A stretch of DNA of 64,000 nucleotides, taken from Sisyra terminalis (lineage: Eukaryota > Arthropoda > Insecta > Neuroptera > Sisyridae). Both the position numbers and the translations under genes were made by a program. The DNA is taken from assembly GCA_958496175.1 (NCBI GenBank), contig OY292275.1:44035701-44099700 (forward strand), written 5' to 3'. Below are positions 51,601 through 62,884 of the stretch, in pieces (within the stretch, counting starts at the first letter, position 1; the number at the start of each line of letters is the position of its first letter). The notes under the pieces were generated by a model, which was not told the origin of the DNA, made no database searches, and saw nothing but the letters and a program-made list of their open reading frames with translations.

Positions 51601-54600
51601 TTATTCAAGACTTAGTCATTTAACCTTCACATTCTAAATCTGCCTTAATCATATTGTAAGGATTGAATTTCCAAAATATATCGCCAGTTTTCCCAATGGT
51701 AAAGTCTCATAAATATAAAACCAAAACCAAGGTAAAAACTTAATTCAGAAGAAAATGAAATCCAACACCAAGCAACTATCATTTTCCACCAAGATGGTGC
51801 ACAGCCGTAAAATGAACCTGTCTGTTGAATACATTTTTTCTTTTATTTGGGGATTTTTTTTGAAAATATTTAACATTTCAGCGCATTTTAGTATAGGCTT
51901 GTTCCTATTTTTAACGTAAAATACATAAGCTTAGCCAGGATTTTAGTTGCGACGAGGGATTTTTTTCAAGTTTGTTAATAAATTTTATTTTACAATAACA
52001 AATAATCCGATTTTTTCACAAAAAATCAATCACGTTTTTTCCTTACAGTGTTCCAAAAACGTGAAAAATTTTAATTTCGAAAAACTCTCCCAGCGTTACC
52101 CGGGAAAAACTATGATCTAATTGATCTATTATCTTATGAACTTTGATTTCAGATTATTCAGCACCAAGTTATGAGGGGCACCACAATTCTCCTTTTTTCC
52201 GAGACACATCCGAATAATCGCTGCCATTGCCGTATTTTCTATTTCTTCGTGAAAATTTTATACAATATTCTTCGAATATCATACTTTAATTTACTATTAG
52301 TTTTAAGAAAGAGTTTTTAACAGTGTCGTCACCAAAAATTCACAAAAACATGCCTTTTTTTGTGCTACTCTAATAGGACTTAAAATAAATTAACCATTTT
52401 TTTTGCTATTTATCATCACTTTATAACTTCCAAGGTTTAAGCGACGCTAGAATTAATAAAAAACTGTCAATCGAAAAATATTGAACAATCGCTCGATTTT
52501 CGATATTTGCTCAATTGAACCTAGCACCTTGTAGTTTTGGAGCGGCTACTTTGACCACTCGGCCACCAGTAACCATTACCGTTCTTATTCCAAGTATTTG
52601 GATAAGAAAATCTTTCCAAAAGAAAACTCTAAATAAGCATCAAAATTTTCAATCAATTCATTTTTATTGAAATAAATTTCTATTAATTCTAACAGTTGAA
52701 TCAACTCGAACTTTCTCTTACTCGGCAATTGTAAAATAAATGTCCATTTGGATGGAATTCTACTTCACTTATTAGTTGTCCAAAAAAAAGTGTTAAAATG
52801 AGATTTTAGATAAAACAATCTCTCATTATACGGATGAAAAAGATTTCCGAATAAAAATAGCACTGGTAAATGGCTCTTTTTCCGAGACCCCAAACCAGAA
52901 AAACGAAACGCAAAAAACTTCCTATCTCATATTGCATCTGCTTTTTTATCAGCAACAAAAAAACCAATCTGCGGAAATATACTGCAACGTATCATTAGCA
53001 TTGAACGAGCGTGGCTCACAGCAAAGTATTTAAATAGCAGATGGACCTTGTAGCAGTGCTGGTTTTTAATTTAAAACTGATTAAAATGAGTCAAAAATAC
53101 AGTCGGGGTTCGGGACATGTCGATTTCCGCATAGAAATACCGCGTCATGGTTCACCATTCGCACTATAATTCGATGATAAACGCTGTCTACCTTTATGGA
53201 AAGAGGCTAGTCAACTCATTCAACATTGACTCGAGGTCATTAATATAATCAACACGAAAAAAACATGTTGAAAAAAAATCAAAACAAAGAAATTGTCTAA
53301 CTTTCTCCACTCTTTTCGATTGATCCAAAAAGAAAATGGCTATAGTAGTACACGGCTGGAGAAAAACGTCGCCGCGATTTGTTCGCTCGGCTGAGAAATT
53401 CTTTTGAAAAGACAAGTGTTTTTGGCACACCCAAAGTGGGCCTTTCCAAATATTTTGAGATAAAATTATTTTCAGTTTTGCTAACAAATCTTCACTTTGG
53501 AAAGACCCAAACTAAGTAATTTTTATTAATGATACACGGCTGTGGATAAAGTATTGCCTCGTATGACACACACCGTGTGACATTCACATATGGAATTAAT
53601 CTCAAACCAAAGGAAAAATGTTCAATGAGAAAAGAAAGTTCATCGCGGTTCACAACAGGAAGAGTTATCACACAAAAATTTTCCATTCTAAAATCAAAAG
53701 CAAACTGATATCGAATAGATAATTCATTTTAGCGAACAATATTGCCAACACAGCTATTAAGTCTTTTATCTAACTTCTACAAAATGCCTTCAAGATAATA
53801 ATTCACAATACCACTTTTTAGGGTCCCGTACCTCTAAAGAAAACTATAAACTCTTAAACGATTGTTCAGTTATTCGTCACTTAAAATTCGTTTTCTTTTT
53901 TCAGGAATGCATGCAGATATTACATAATACAAGTAGATAAATCAAAACCAATAGTGCAATCTTTCCTAAATTGTGCGCTGTGGCTTTTCTATTAAGTCAC
54001 CGTGAAATTTTTTCTATATAGAGTAGTACGTTGATAATATTAATACTTTGTAAAATGTAAACCGGATCAACGTAAATTTGAGCAGTATTTTATATTCATG
54101 TAGACCAGGGGTTGGGAATCTGCAGCTCTTTGAACCTAACCCAATGGTTTTTTAAATGCCTAACTCTAATTTCAACTATCCAAAAAAAAAAATAAGAACC
54201 GATTTTTTATAAACAGTTATAAATATATACTTAAATTTGATTTTTATTTTTTTTTACAATTTTAGTGATAATAAACGTGAGAATCACTTTTTCCAAAAAG
54301 AAATCAAATTCTTCAAAATTTGGTTCCTTAAACCCTAAAGGTTCCCGACCTCTGATGTAAGCTACGCCGGAGTGAACAACTTGGTAAGAGCGCTTTACGG
54401 GAAACCTTAGTACCTAAACGCGGCGTCCTCGCTACGATTTATTGCAAAAGGGACAGTTGCAACTTTGATTTTTGTGCATTATTTTACCCTGAGATTTGAT
54501 ATGGAGCGCGGTGGAATAATTCTGATACATTAAGGGCATGGGAAATGGAAATAAATTGGGAACTTTAGCTATAGTGTATTTCCTATTGACCTAACATGGC

Positions 54601-57600
54601 TACTTTTGGCTAAAACTAATTTGTAGCCATGCGTTTCAGGGATTGATTTTGGAGAAAAATAATAATATTTTCAAATCTAAGGCTATTTCCTTATACTCGC
54701 ACTAATCTAATTTTCTTTAAAAATGTTACAATATAATCTCACTAATCCGGCACTATTAAAAACCGGAGGGTGCCGGATTATTGGAATGTTCGGATTAGTG
54801 AATTATAGTGAAAAAGTCATAGGTAATGAATAAAATAAAGCATTTCATAGAGGGGATAAATGTAGAGGGACGTGGGAGGCGTGAGCGGAGGGTGTCGGAT
54901 TATTGGACGTGCCGATCTATCGAAGTGCCGGATTAGTGAGATTACACTGTGTATTTATATATCAAAAATTGTGCTTACCATCATAGTTCCACTCGTTCAA
55001 GTCGATCCGTTCATGAACAACATTGTCATATTGTAGGTGTAAGTCTTGAACTTCTTTTTCTGAAACAGGTGTCGTCAGGGCTTTTAGGCAGGGCATATCT
55101 CCTTGGTAGCACGCGAGATGTAAAGGCGTTTCTCCGTGCGAATCCCGAATAGTTTGTCGGGCTCCAGCTACCACCAACAGTCTTGTCAATTCCGGTTGCT
55201 TGGTCAAAACTGCCAAATGCAATGGCGATTGGCATGTGTCGTTCCGAACATCCAAAAGTTCCTGATGAGGTGCCAATCGAACTAACGTATGAACGGCTTC
55301 AACAAATCCATGAATCACCGCCAAATGTAACGCCCTGAAACCAACAAAAAAACATCGGTTAAAATAGCTTAGTCTTTGTAGGGTAACAGATTTCCCCAAA
55401 ACGACTATAATTCAATTTTTAAGAGAGTTAAGATCTGCTGCAAAGAAGACTACTTCGAGTTAAAGGCTTTACTAAGAGTCAGTTAATAGTTAAGGGATGT
55501 AAATTCAAAAATAAAAACTTAGCGTCACCCCTTAAGTTTTAAGTCAACTTTGACCATTTAATATATTGGACAAAGCTTTTGTTCTGTAACCTACTGTATG
55601 TCAAAGCCCTTCAAAGTTTTGAAGTCTAGGATTCTAAAGTTGTAGATTGAAAAGCAAGGTAAATATTGCAAGAATTTTTGCTTTTAACCTCTTATCTAGA
55701 ACTATTTATTAAGAGTGTAATTTCCATACTAACATTTTCACCCAAACCTCAAGGAGGACTAGATCGAAGATACCAATAAATTTCTACTGATTATATTTCT
55801 TTCATAGAGATTATAGTTTAGAAAAATTAAAACAATATTATAATCTCGAAAAAATATTTCCTTAATGCTGTGAGTTTTGTAATGCAATAAAATCTTAGTT
55901 AAAATATGTCGTTACAGTTACCAATCGTTGACTATTAATTCGTAATCATAAAATTTTTCAAATGCCAATGTTGAAATTACCATATTGGCATTATTAGCAA
56001 GTTATTGTTAGCACACGTAATAAAAATCAAGAGCAAGCAAATACCAATTTCTATTCGTTTCCTAGTGAAATCCATGTGTATTAGCACAAGTATATTTTAT
56101 AATAAAATAAATTTATTCTTGGGAATTCCCCAATCAAATTATCAAGTCACAAAAATGGTCGTACAGCGAATCGAAAGAGCAACGCTGTCGTCGTGTTTTA
56201 CTATTAGAAAGATTGGAATTTTCAAAAAAAAAAAAATCACCAATTGAAAAAAATTCCAAATGCAACACGTATTTCAGTTGCAAAACCGCAAGAAAACTTC
56301 AAAATTTTCAACCATAACAAACCTTGCATCATTTTTCTACGTATTATTCAGCATATCCTGCTGTCATTATTATTATGATGACTTAATGCTACGAAAATGT
56401 GACTTGTATGGATTTTCCAATCAATATAACAGCTATTTATTGTGTATGTGAAATGTTTTTTTTCTAAATTTAAGCAAGAATATTTGAGGGTTGTTTAAAA
56501 TTGCCAGGTAAAAACATTTTTCAACCCTTGACTAATTCAGGTGAAGTTCACTTGGCGCCATAACGATTACAACCCTGGGGATTAGACCAGAAACTGGCTT
56601 TTTTGCCGACTACCTAATTTATTCAGAAATGACTTCATAAAACGAAGACTGTATGATCTCAGCTGTTTTTTTCATCATTTAAATATACAACTGACACAGC
56701 TACCTGCTCATAATCGAAACGACCAGAAAAAAAGCCAATCGTCAATAATTTCATTCATTATCGCAAGTGTTTTATTTTTATTACACAATATAAGAACCAT
56801 AAGAACGTACCATCCAATAATTGGAAGAAATTTATCAGAATACCACAAGAAATTATAAATCGACCCAATGAGTTCATTAATGTTGATTTCATACCTTGAA
56901 CTTTTGCATACAAGTTTAAAAATCTAAAACTCTTCCTTATAGCGTGAAGACTTAATAAAACCTTTTTTTTTTAATATTCTATTTAATAAAAATAACAGTG
57001 TTTAATATTGAATTGAAATAGTAAAAAATACAAACAGGCTGGCCTTATAGTTACAAGGTTGAAGAAATAATATTTGTTGGGAAATACGCGTAAGATGATT
57101 ACGAAAAGTTGCCTTCCTCACATTGAAAAATAATTTCATTTTAATAAAAATTACAACCAGACAGCCGTACAGACAAGTACCATAAATGCTAACCAAATTT
57201 CAATTACAGAAAATAAAATCAAAAAGCCAAAAGTCGAGACGAAAAGCCATAAAATTTTCAGAATTTCAAGAAGCGCCGGCAGGGAGTATATAGCATTGTT
57301 TAACACAATGCAAAAACGAAAAAAAATGCCCACCCCTTACAGATAAGCCATAATTTTTTGAAGCAAATTTTGAAAATTTAATGAGTTTCAACAAAAGTAA
57401 GACACAAATCTTTGCTAATTGTTTAAACGGATAAGTCATGCAGACATTGAAAACCCTCGAAAACATTATAAGTACATCACAACAATTATAAATAAAATCC
57501 AAGAATTCCAAACACTTGAGGAGCCAAAATTAGCCGAAAAATACCTCAGTAAAAATGGCAGTTTATTTTTAGCTCATTAAAGTTTCTTAATGAATTCATC

Positions 57601-60116
57601 TGTTAATTTCGATTACAAACAGTGCAAATAAGACGAATATAGCAGAAAGAAGAGCAATAAAATCATCTGATTATGATGTAAGTGATGGAAACGTTTACAT
57701 AATTATTGCAAATCAAGTAATTTATAATTCGATTGGTAATAATTTGATGCAATTTTAGCTCAATGAAAATCACGAAAAAAACCATAACTTAAAAATAGCG
57801 ATAGTATCCTCACTAAAGTCTTGCATTTTTACGAATTATTCGCTATTCAATTAGCCATATAAATGATCAACCTAAATTTTTGCCAAAGGTTTTGGACAAA
57901 TATATACTTAAAACATATAAATTTAACTTATCACACTCTATCTTAGGCCTCAGAGTATCAAAACTATAAAACATATCTTAAGTTAGGTAAAACCATAATT
58001 AAGATTAACTTTCCTTGCCTCCAAACTTAAACAATTATATAATCGATATACCACATGTACAAAATAAAATTTTGGATATATAAATCGAGTTGCCATCTAA
58101 AAATTAATCAATTGATAAGCCAAGAAAATTCATACGAAGAACAATGAATTCTTGTTCGTTTATAACATCAAGAAGTTGACCAAAAAATAACGCTATGGTT
58201 TTCTATACTGAGTTTTATAAGGAAAATAAGTGGTATAGACTATAACGAATATTTTTCAACTGGTCTATAATCAATTTTTTTATAGCTGCAAGATTATTCA
58301 CCGAATGACGTAAATTTTAAACCCGAATCCGAAGGGTGAAGACTTATTCCATATATGATGGTGTAATTGTAGCAATTTACAATATACTTTTAATGACTAT
58401 GAAGTCAGTGAACCAAGTAACTTACGAGATGCTTTATTTATTACATAAATGTTAAGTTTTAAACATATTTCATGACTAATTCGTATTTTAAAAGGAACTA
58501 TCATTATGATTTTCAATTCCTAACAAAAAAATGTAACGTATTAGTTTTTTTCTTTGAACCATTTCTAGAAACTTGGAACCTTTTCAGGTAAAATCATCTT
58601 AATAACAACCAAAAATCTTTCTTTCGTATAATTATTTTAGACTGTCCCACATAGGAAAATTAGATATTTCTATGGGTGCTTACAGGATTTAAACATATAA
58701 ACCAGAGGTATTCAATGTTAGAAACTCTAAAACACAAATAAAAATCATTAAAAACTAATCGGAAAATGACTGATTACTCTATGCTTTAAAAAGGAAAATG
58801 CTGGGTGAAAATCAAACAAAGATATTACAATATCTTGGAGGTAATATCATATGGAAATTCCAATATTATAGAATTTTCCTTTGTTAAAACTATACAAAAA
58901 AAATACTTTCAATGTTAATGAGATATAATGGATGAGGTTTAAGGGAGGAATAGAGAAGTAGTTTTTTTCAATAGCGGAAAATTGGCAGAGTTATGTCGAT
59001 GAGGAAATGCAACAAGTGTTTTCAACGTCTTTTTCAATGTGAAGTACAATTTGTGCAATTCTTATTCAAATTTTGTTGTACTTTTGACTCACGTCCCTCT
59101 TAGGGACTTCAATATCTGGCAACGTTGCATTTTTTACTAAGTTTTCAATTTTGTTCGGGTCATAATAAAAATTTAGCCACAAAAGAGATAATTATACCAT
59201 AGGTATGAGAATTAACTACAAAAATTGGGAATTAAATGAAAAACAGAGTAGAAAATGTAATGTTGTCAGATATTGATGTCCCTAAAAGGGACGTTAGTCG
59301 TACTGTTTTCTCATATTAGAATTTCTTACAATAGGTAAAGAAACACAAAACACAAGTTTTAGGATCACATAAAGTAGGTAATTCTAAAAAGAAACGAAGT
59401 TGAGATTATAAAAGACTTAAGATAGAATTTGAGTGGCTCTTAATCTACAGGTATACTTAGTATAGCCTTAAAGGGAATTAAATTTAAAACAGAATTTAAA
59501 ATTTTTGTTGGGAAAGAGTAGCAAGTGTTGATAATAGAAAATGTTTAAATGGATTTAAGGTAATAGTTACAAGGTTTCGTTTAATTGAATTTGTCGGTTA
59601 GGTATTTAAGTATGTATTTGATACTTACATATCCCCGTCATTGTCTTGTTGAAAGTAGTATTCCCACGTGATATTTGCAAACGATGCATTTGGATTTGGG
59701 GAGGCAGTGATGATTTTGGGGATGATTTCTTCGTTGGGGCAGGTGGTTTTTGCGGTGGATTTGCAGCTTCCGCTTAGGTCGTTTAGATGGGGACTGCATT
59801 TTAGACTGAGGCTGGAAAAGGTTTCCGATAAGCCAACGTCCACACCGCTGTCGAACCTCATGTAGTTGGCGGTTTCAGGTACTGTTTCTAAACAAGGCTC
59901 GGCAACTTTTTCGTCGTCCTCGGTGTTAATGACACCCGAATCTGGAGCAGATTTGATATCTAATTCGGAAGTCGTAAGATTAGAGCTTGATAAGAATCCC
60001 GAATCTGTGTTTGATGGCTCGAATTCGGTGGCGTTTTTCTCAATTTCCATTAAACTAGTAGCATTTTTCCCGACTGCTGCCGTATCTGAAACGATTTGAT
60101 CGCGTGGTTGCGGCAT
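45647..60116 (-). CDS. cact: cactus, IkB-type inhibitor of Dorsal/Dif, complete
   Basis: Five coding exons on the minus strand: 60116-59629, 55334-54979, 47002-46914, 46021-45773 and 45709-45647. Borders are GT-AG, phases match, and the total of 1245 nt gives 414 residues. The N-terminal domain has DSGFLS (residues 38-43), the Slimb/beta-TrCP phosphodegron of IkB, with lysines K17 and K27 upstream as possible ubiquitin sites. Six ankyrin repeats run from about residue 160 to 375 (DGDMALHLAVIHGF, SPLHLAVLTKQPE, ETPLHLACYQGDM, ETCVHIAALHGHID, YTALHLAISKGHS, LTAYQIASD). Residues 377-394 are acidic and serine-rich (DSDSDSSYSEDDSDNDNE), a likely CK2/PEST segment. The last exon adds MSYSSRYESSSGMVINAISA. 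Cactus holds Dorsal and Dif in the cytoplasm until Toll signalling triggers its degradation. The first ATG of the open frame is used. Short last exon assigned from phase and acceptor only. Confidence 0.95.
46108..46137 (-). mobile_element. Helitron 3'-end-like fragment
   Basis: On the minus strand it reads CGCAGGCGAAGTTGAGGATT, then TCAGCTAGT, similar to the GCCGGGTCAGCTAGT terminus at 7196. The rest of the element is not recognisable. It lies in the last but one region of cactus introns. Confidence 0.35.
47190..47199. promoter_or_regulatory. Consensus kB / Dorsal site GGGAATTCCC
   Basis: Perfect 10-bp palindromic NF-kB/Dorsal motif, 188 bp upstream of cactus exon 3 in intron 2. Confidence 0.55.
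50951..50960. promoter_or_regulatory. Consensus kB site GGGAATCCCC
   Basis: Fits GGGRNNYYCC, with an additional G before it (GGGGAATCCCC, near-palindromic). In cactus intron 2. Confidence 0.5.
52425..52590 (-). mobile_element. tRNA-derived SINE, copy 2 (minus strand)
   Basis: On the minus strand: GGTGGCCGAGTGGTCAAAG (A box), GCTAGGTTCAATTGAGC (B box), then TTTTTCGATTGACAG and TTTTTTATTAATTCTAGCG, matching the bodies of the copies at 31866 and 61716. Confidence 0.75.
54106..54354. mobile_element. hAT-like nonautonomous element (249 bp)
   Basis: Ends CAGGGGTTGGGAA and TTCCCGACCTCTG are inverted repeats. Flanking octamers ATGTAGAC (54098-54105) and ATGTAAGC (54355-54362) agree at 6 of 8 positions, as expected for an aged hAT duplication. 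Confidence 0.7.
54729..54949. mobile_element. pogo/Tigger-like MITE (~221 bp)
   Basis: Inverted ends TAATCTCACTAATCCGGCAC (left) and GTGCCGGATTAGTGAGATTA (right), with further GTGCCGGATTATTGGA-type repeats inside. Boundaries are approximate. It ends 30 bp before the splice donor of cactus exon 2. Confidence 0.65.
56121..56130. promoter_or_regulatory. Consensus kB / Dorsal site GGGAATTCCC
   Basis: Second perfect palindromic NF-kB/Dorsal motif of the locus, in cactus intron 1, about 800 bp upstream (in the sense of the gene) of exon 2. Confidence 0.55.
59078..59303. mobile_element. MITE family B, copy 3 (226 bp)
   Basis: GTACTTTTGACTCACGTCCC and ATATCTGGCAACGTTGCAT on the left face TAATGTTGTCAGATATTGA and AGGGACGTTAGTCGTAC on the right. 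Same length as copy 1, in cactus intron 1 just before exon 1. Confidence 0.8.
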
Positions 60117-60487
60117 TTTTAATTTGTTTAAATTTTTTTAGGTTTTCAAAAGAACACTTTCTAAAACAAGCAAGAGCACTTTGCTCCAAGTCACTCGGTC
60201 GTTCAACACACTAAGTATTAAGTAATACAATAAAAAAAATCTTATTCAATAACACCGTTCCATCACAATCGTAGATACTAATCACATATTTACAAAAGTC
60301 GAAATCAATCAGGAAAATCAGTCGAAAAAATCAATGTAAAATGAAATTAACACGTAATTAAATCAAAGAGTTTACAAATTGATTTCTTTTCAACGATCTT
60401 CTCTCATACGATTCAACATTCCAACTAAATACTGAATGAGGTTCGTGTGGCCTCTTTCAATGCGCCTCCAACTACGTCACATGAGTT

Positions 60488-60497
60488 GGGTATTCCC
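60488..60497. promoter_or_regulatory. Dorsal-type kB site GGGTATTCCC in the cactus promoter region
   Basis: Fits GGGWWWWCCM. It lies 372 bp upstream of the cactus ATG, in a short GC-richer block that also has a CRE-like TACGTCAC and a GCGCATGCGC palindrome. Confidence 0.5.
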
Positions 60498-60498
60498 A

Positions 60499-60508
60499 GC
60501 GCATGCGC
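60499..60508. promoter_or_regulatory. NRF-1/Ewg-like site GCGCATGCGC
   Basis: Core of the NRF-1 (insect Ewg) motif, embedded in a 12-bp palindrome (60498-60509), one base after the kB site. A CRE-like TACGTCAC lies at 60473-60480. Together these suggest a promoter-proximal block for cactus. Confidence 0.45.
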
Positions 60509-61715
60509 TCACGCAGTAAAAATTCAAAATTAATGAAATCAACAATTATACTTATTACAATTTAAATTTAGCTCCACCAAACGATAACATAAACAAGTGA
60601 ATATAAATTTCTTAAGTAAATTAAAACAAAAATAGAATAAAAATCCATACAAACATAAGAAATCCTAACTCTGTACATTATGTAAACATAGAAATATCCA
60701 TTATTATTCAATAGCAAAAAACCTCTTTTACAATTACTAATTGAAAAATTTGTAAGCGTTTCAGAGGTAAAATTCCAATGTGATGACAAAGTATTTCATT
60801 ATAGTAACACAAAAATAAACACGAATTTTATTTCAACCCAACATTAAGGAGGTAAATTAGGTATTAAAGAATAAATCATCGATAACAATACTTTCAAAAC
60901 TGCTTACTAAAACATTTATGCTTGCAGTTTTAATAATAAGATAAATAAAAGGCCATCAATTTCTTTTGTTTATACATTTACCCATCTAAATTATACCAAT
61001 ACTCCCTAAGGGAACAAAAAATTCAATATCAAAAACCTACCAATCGTCTTGCAAAAATTCAACCTCATGTTTTGATTAATCTATTGAAACTTGTTTGAAA
61101 ATGATCCAGAGACTTTTGACCTCGGCCGTATAAAACGTTTTTTTTTTTAATATAAACCTTCGTTTAGCGTAATTTTATAATAAAATTAAAAAGTTTTCTC
61201 CTAATTTTGGAAAAATTACTTTATTTTGTTGAAATCTTAACTGTTGAGACTACATGATTAATAAAAAAAATGAAGCTTTGTTTTAGAGACAAAAGTTTTT
61301 GTTGCATAATATCCTCTTCTTATTACTTATATTGTTTAAACCTTATTTTTATGGAAGATATTAAGAGGCTGAATTAAGTGCCAATAATGCAGCAAAAAAA
61401 TAATTTTCTAATTATTTTCCTTCACAATCAAAATGCTCCAAAAGGGGCCTCTCTATAGGAAACCTAGCTCAATTAACTGACAGGAAATTGAAATGAATTT
61501 TTACTTAAAATTATTCAAGTGATACATCTAATAGAAAATCATACATTTAATTGAGAGTATTAAAATTTCTGAAAACAAAAACATTCTATTAAAAATATGA
61601 TGTCAATAGGTATCTTAGTTTCCAAAACTTTTCAATGATGACAATAACGATATTAGTTTCCTAGTTTTACAATTAATAGTGAATGTATAAATATAAGTTA
61701 ATACTGGTGTTTAAA

Positions 61716-61880
61716 GTGGGCACTCCAAAACTGATAGGTGTTGGGTTCGATCTTGGAATAGAGCAAATTTTGAATATTTCTCGATTTACGGTTTTTATTA
61801 CCTCTAGTGTCGCCAAAGATTTTAGTAACTATAAAGCGACGGTATATAACAATAAAAAAGTTACTATACTTGCTAAGAAC
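61716..61880 (+). mobile_element. tRNA-derived SINE, copy 3
   Basis: The A-box part is degraded, the B box remains (GTTGGGTTCGATCTTGG), and the body follows: GAGCAAATTTTGAATATTTC, TTACGGTTTTTATTACC and ACTATAAAGCGACGGTA, colinear with copy 1. The open frame across it is a by-product. Confidence 0.75.
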
Positions 61881-62700
61881 TTATACCGAGAGTTGTTTAA
61901 GCTTCAAAGCATCAACTATTCATTGCCTCTAATTTAAAGTAACAAAAATGGGTAGTTTCTAAAGTATAAATTTCAAAATTATAAAATGATGATATTATCT
62001 AAACCACAGCCTCGTCATCGATTATAAATAATTTTTGCAATTTAGTGTTTCATTTAACATTCTGAAAATATTAATTCCTCAAAAACTGTTTTTTTTTCCA
62101 AACCAAAACATTGATTTCCCTGGAGATACTTTCAGCTAAATACACAATTTATTACATATAAAATACTCAAGTAAATCAGTAACTCTAATAAAATCTTGTT
62201 TTGCGTTTTACATTGGAAGCCTGAGAAACTACCAACGAATTTCATCAGAATATTCTCAACGGGAAAACCTTATGGGTAGTACCTACTTACTACAAAATAT
62301 TTCAGGGTCTATTAATATGTAACGTGAAATAATATTCTTATTTCTGATATGGTTTAATATTTATTCAAAAAAAGTTAATTCGACTTCTTAGAAAATTAAA
62401 TATGAATTTAAAAATCTACTAAATTTATAAATATTTTCTCTTATGTAACTTTCATTACTAGTAATTTTTCCATTGATGATAGTCTTAATTAATTTTCAAA
62501 CATTTCAGTTATTATCGTAAATAGAATAAAGTTTTCTTTTTGATTTAATCTGATGAATCGATTGATTTCGAAAACATGAAGCTCATTAGTTTGATACCTC
62601 GAATTCAAAAGTTTCGTAAAAATACCAAATTCCAAATGTTGAAGTTTGAAATAAAATTAAGAACTTTTCATAAATATTTGTAGTATCAAAATATAGAACA

Positions 62701-62884
62701 CCAATATCTAGGCATCGTTGCATTTTTTACTTTGTTTTTAATTTTAATCGCGTATAAATCGGGTCACAATGAAAATTTAGGAATAAAAGAGAACATTATA
62801 CGATATTACAACTGAATTAACAATAAAATTGCGGTTTAAATTATAAATAAATAAGAAAATTGATGACCCTAAAATGAGCCCTAG
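62701..62884. mobile_element. MITE family B, copy 4 (degraded)
   Basis: CCAATATCTAGGCATCGTTG and ACTTTGTTTTTAATTTTAAT, then GGGTCACAATGAAAATTTAG, match the left arm and middle of copies 1-3. The right arm is mostly lost. Confidence 0.65.

Larger units (their letters stand above)
47003..54978. other. cactus intron 2 (8 kb)
   Basis: It contains two kB sites (47190, 50951), a SINE (52425-52590, minus), a hAT-like element (54106-54354) and a pogo/Tigger-like MITE (54729-54949). The stretch 52860-53700 is less AT-rich and looks unlike the repeats, with no convincing exon; it may be regulatory. No gene is seen in the rest. Confidence 0.65.
55335..59628. other. cactus intron 1 (4.3 kb)
   Basis: It carries a perfect kB site at 56121 and MITE B copy 3 (59078-59303). 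No exon or RNA gene is recognised in the rest. Confidence 0.65.

Noticed and set aside
53194..53487. 97-residue minus-strand frame in cactus intron 2
   Set aside because: No family recognised, no splice sites that link it to anything; the block may be noncoding regulatory DNA instead.
61683..61937. 84-residue open frame on the plus strand
   Set aside because: It lies over the third SINE copy and is a chance frame.
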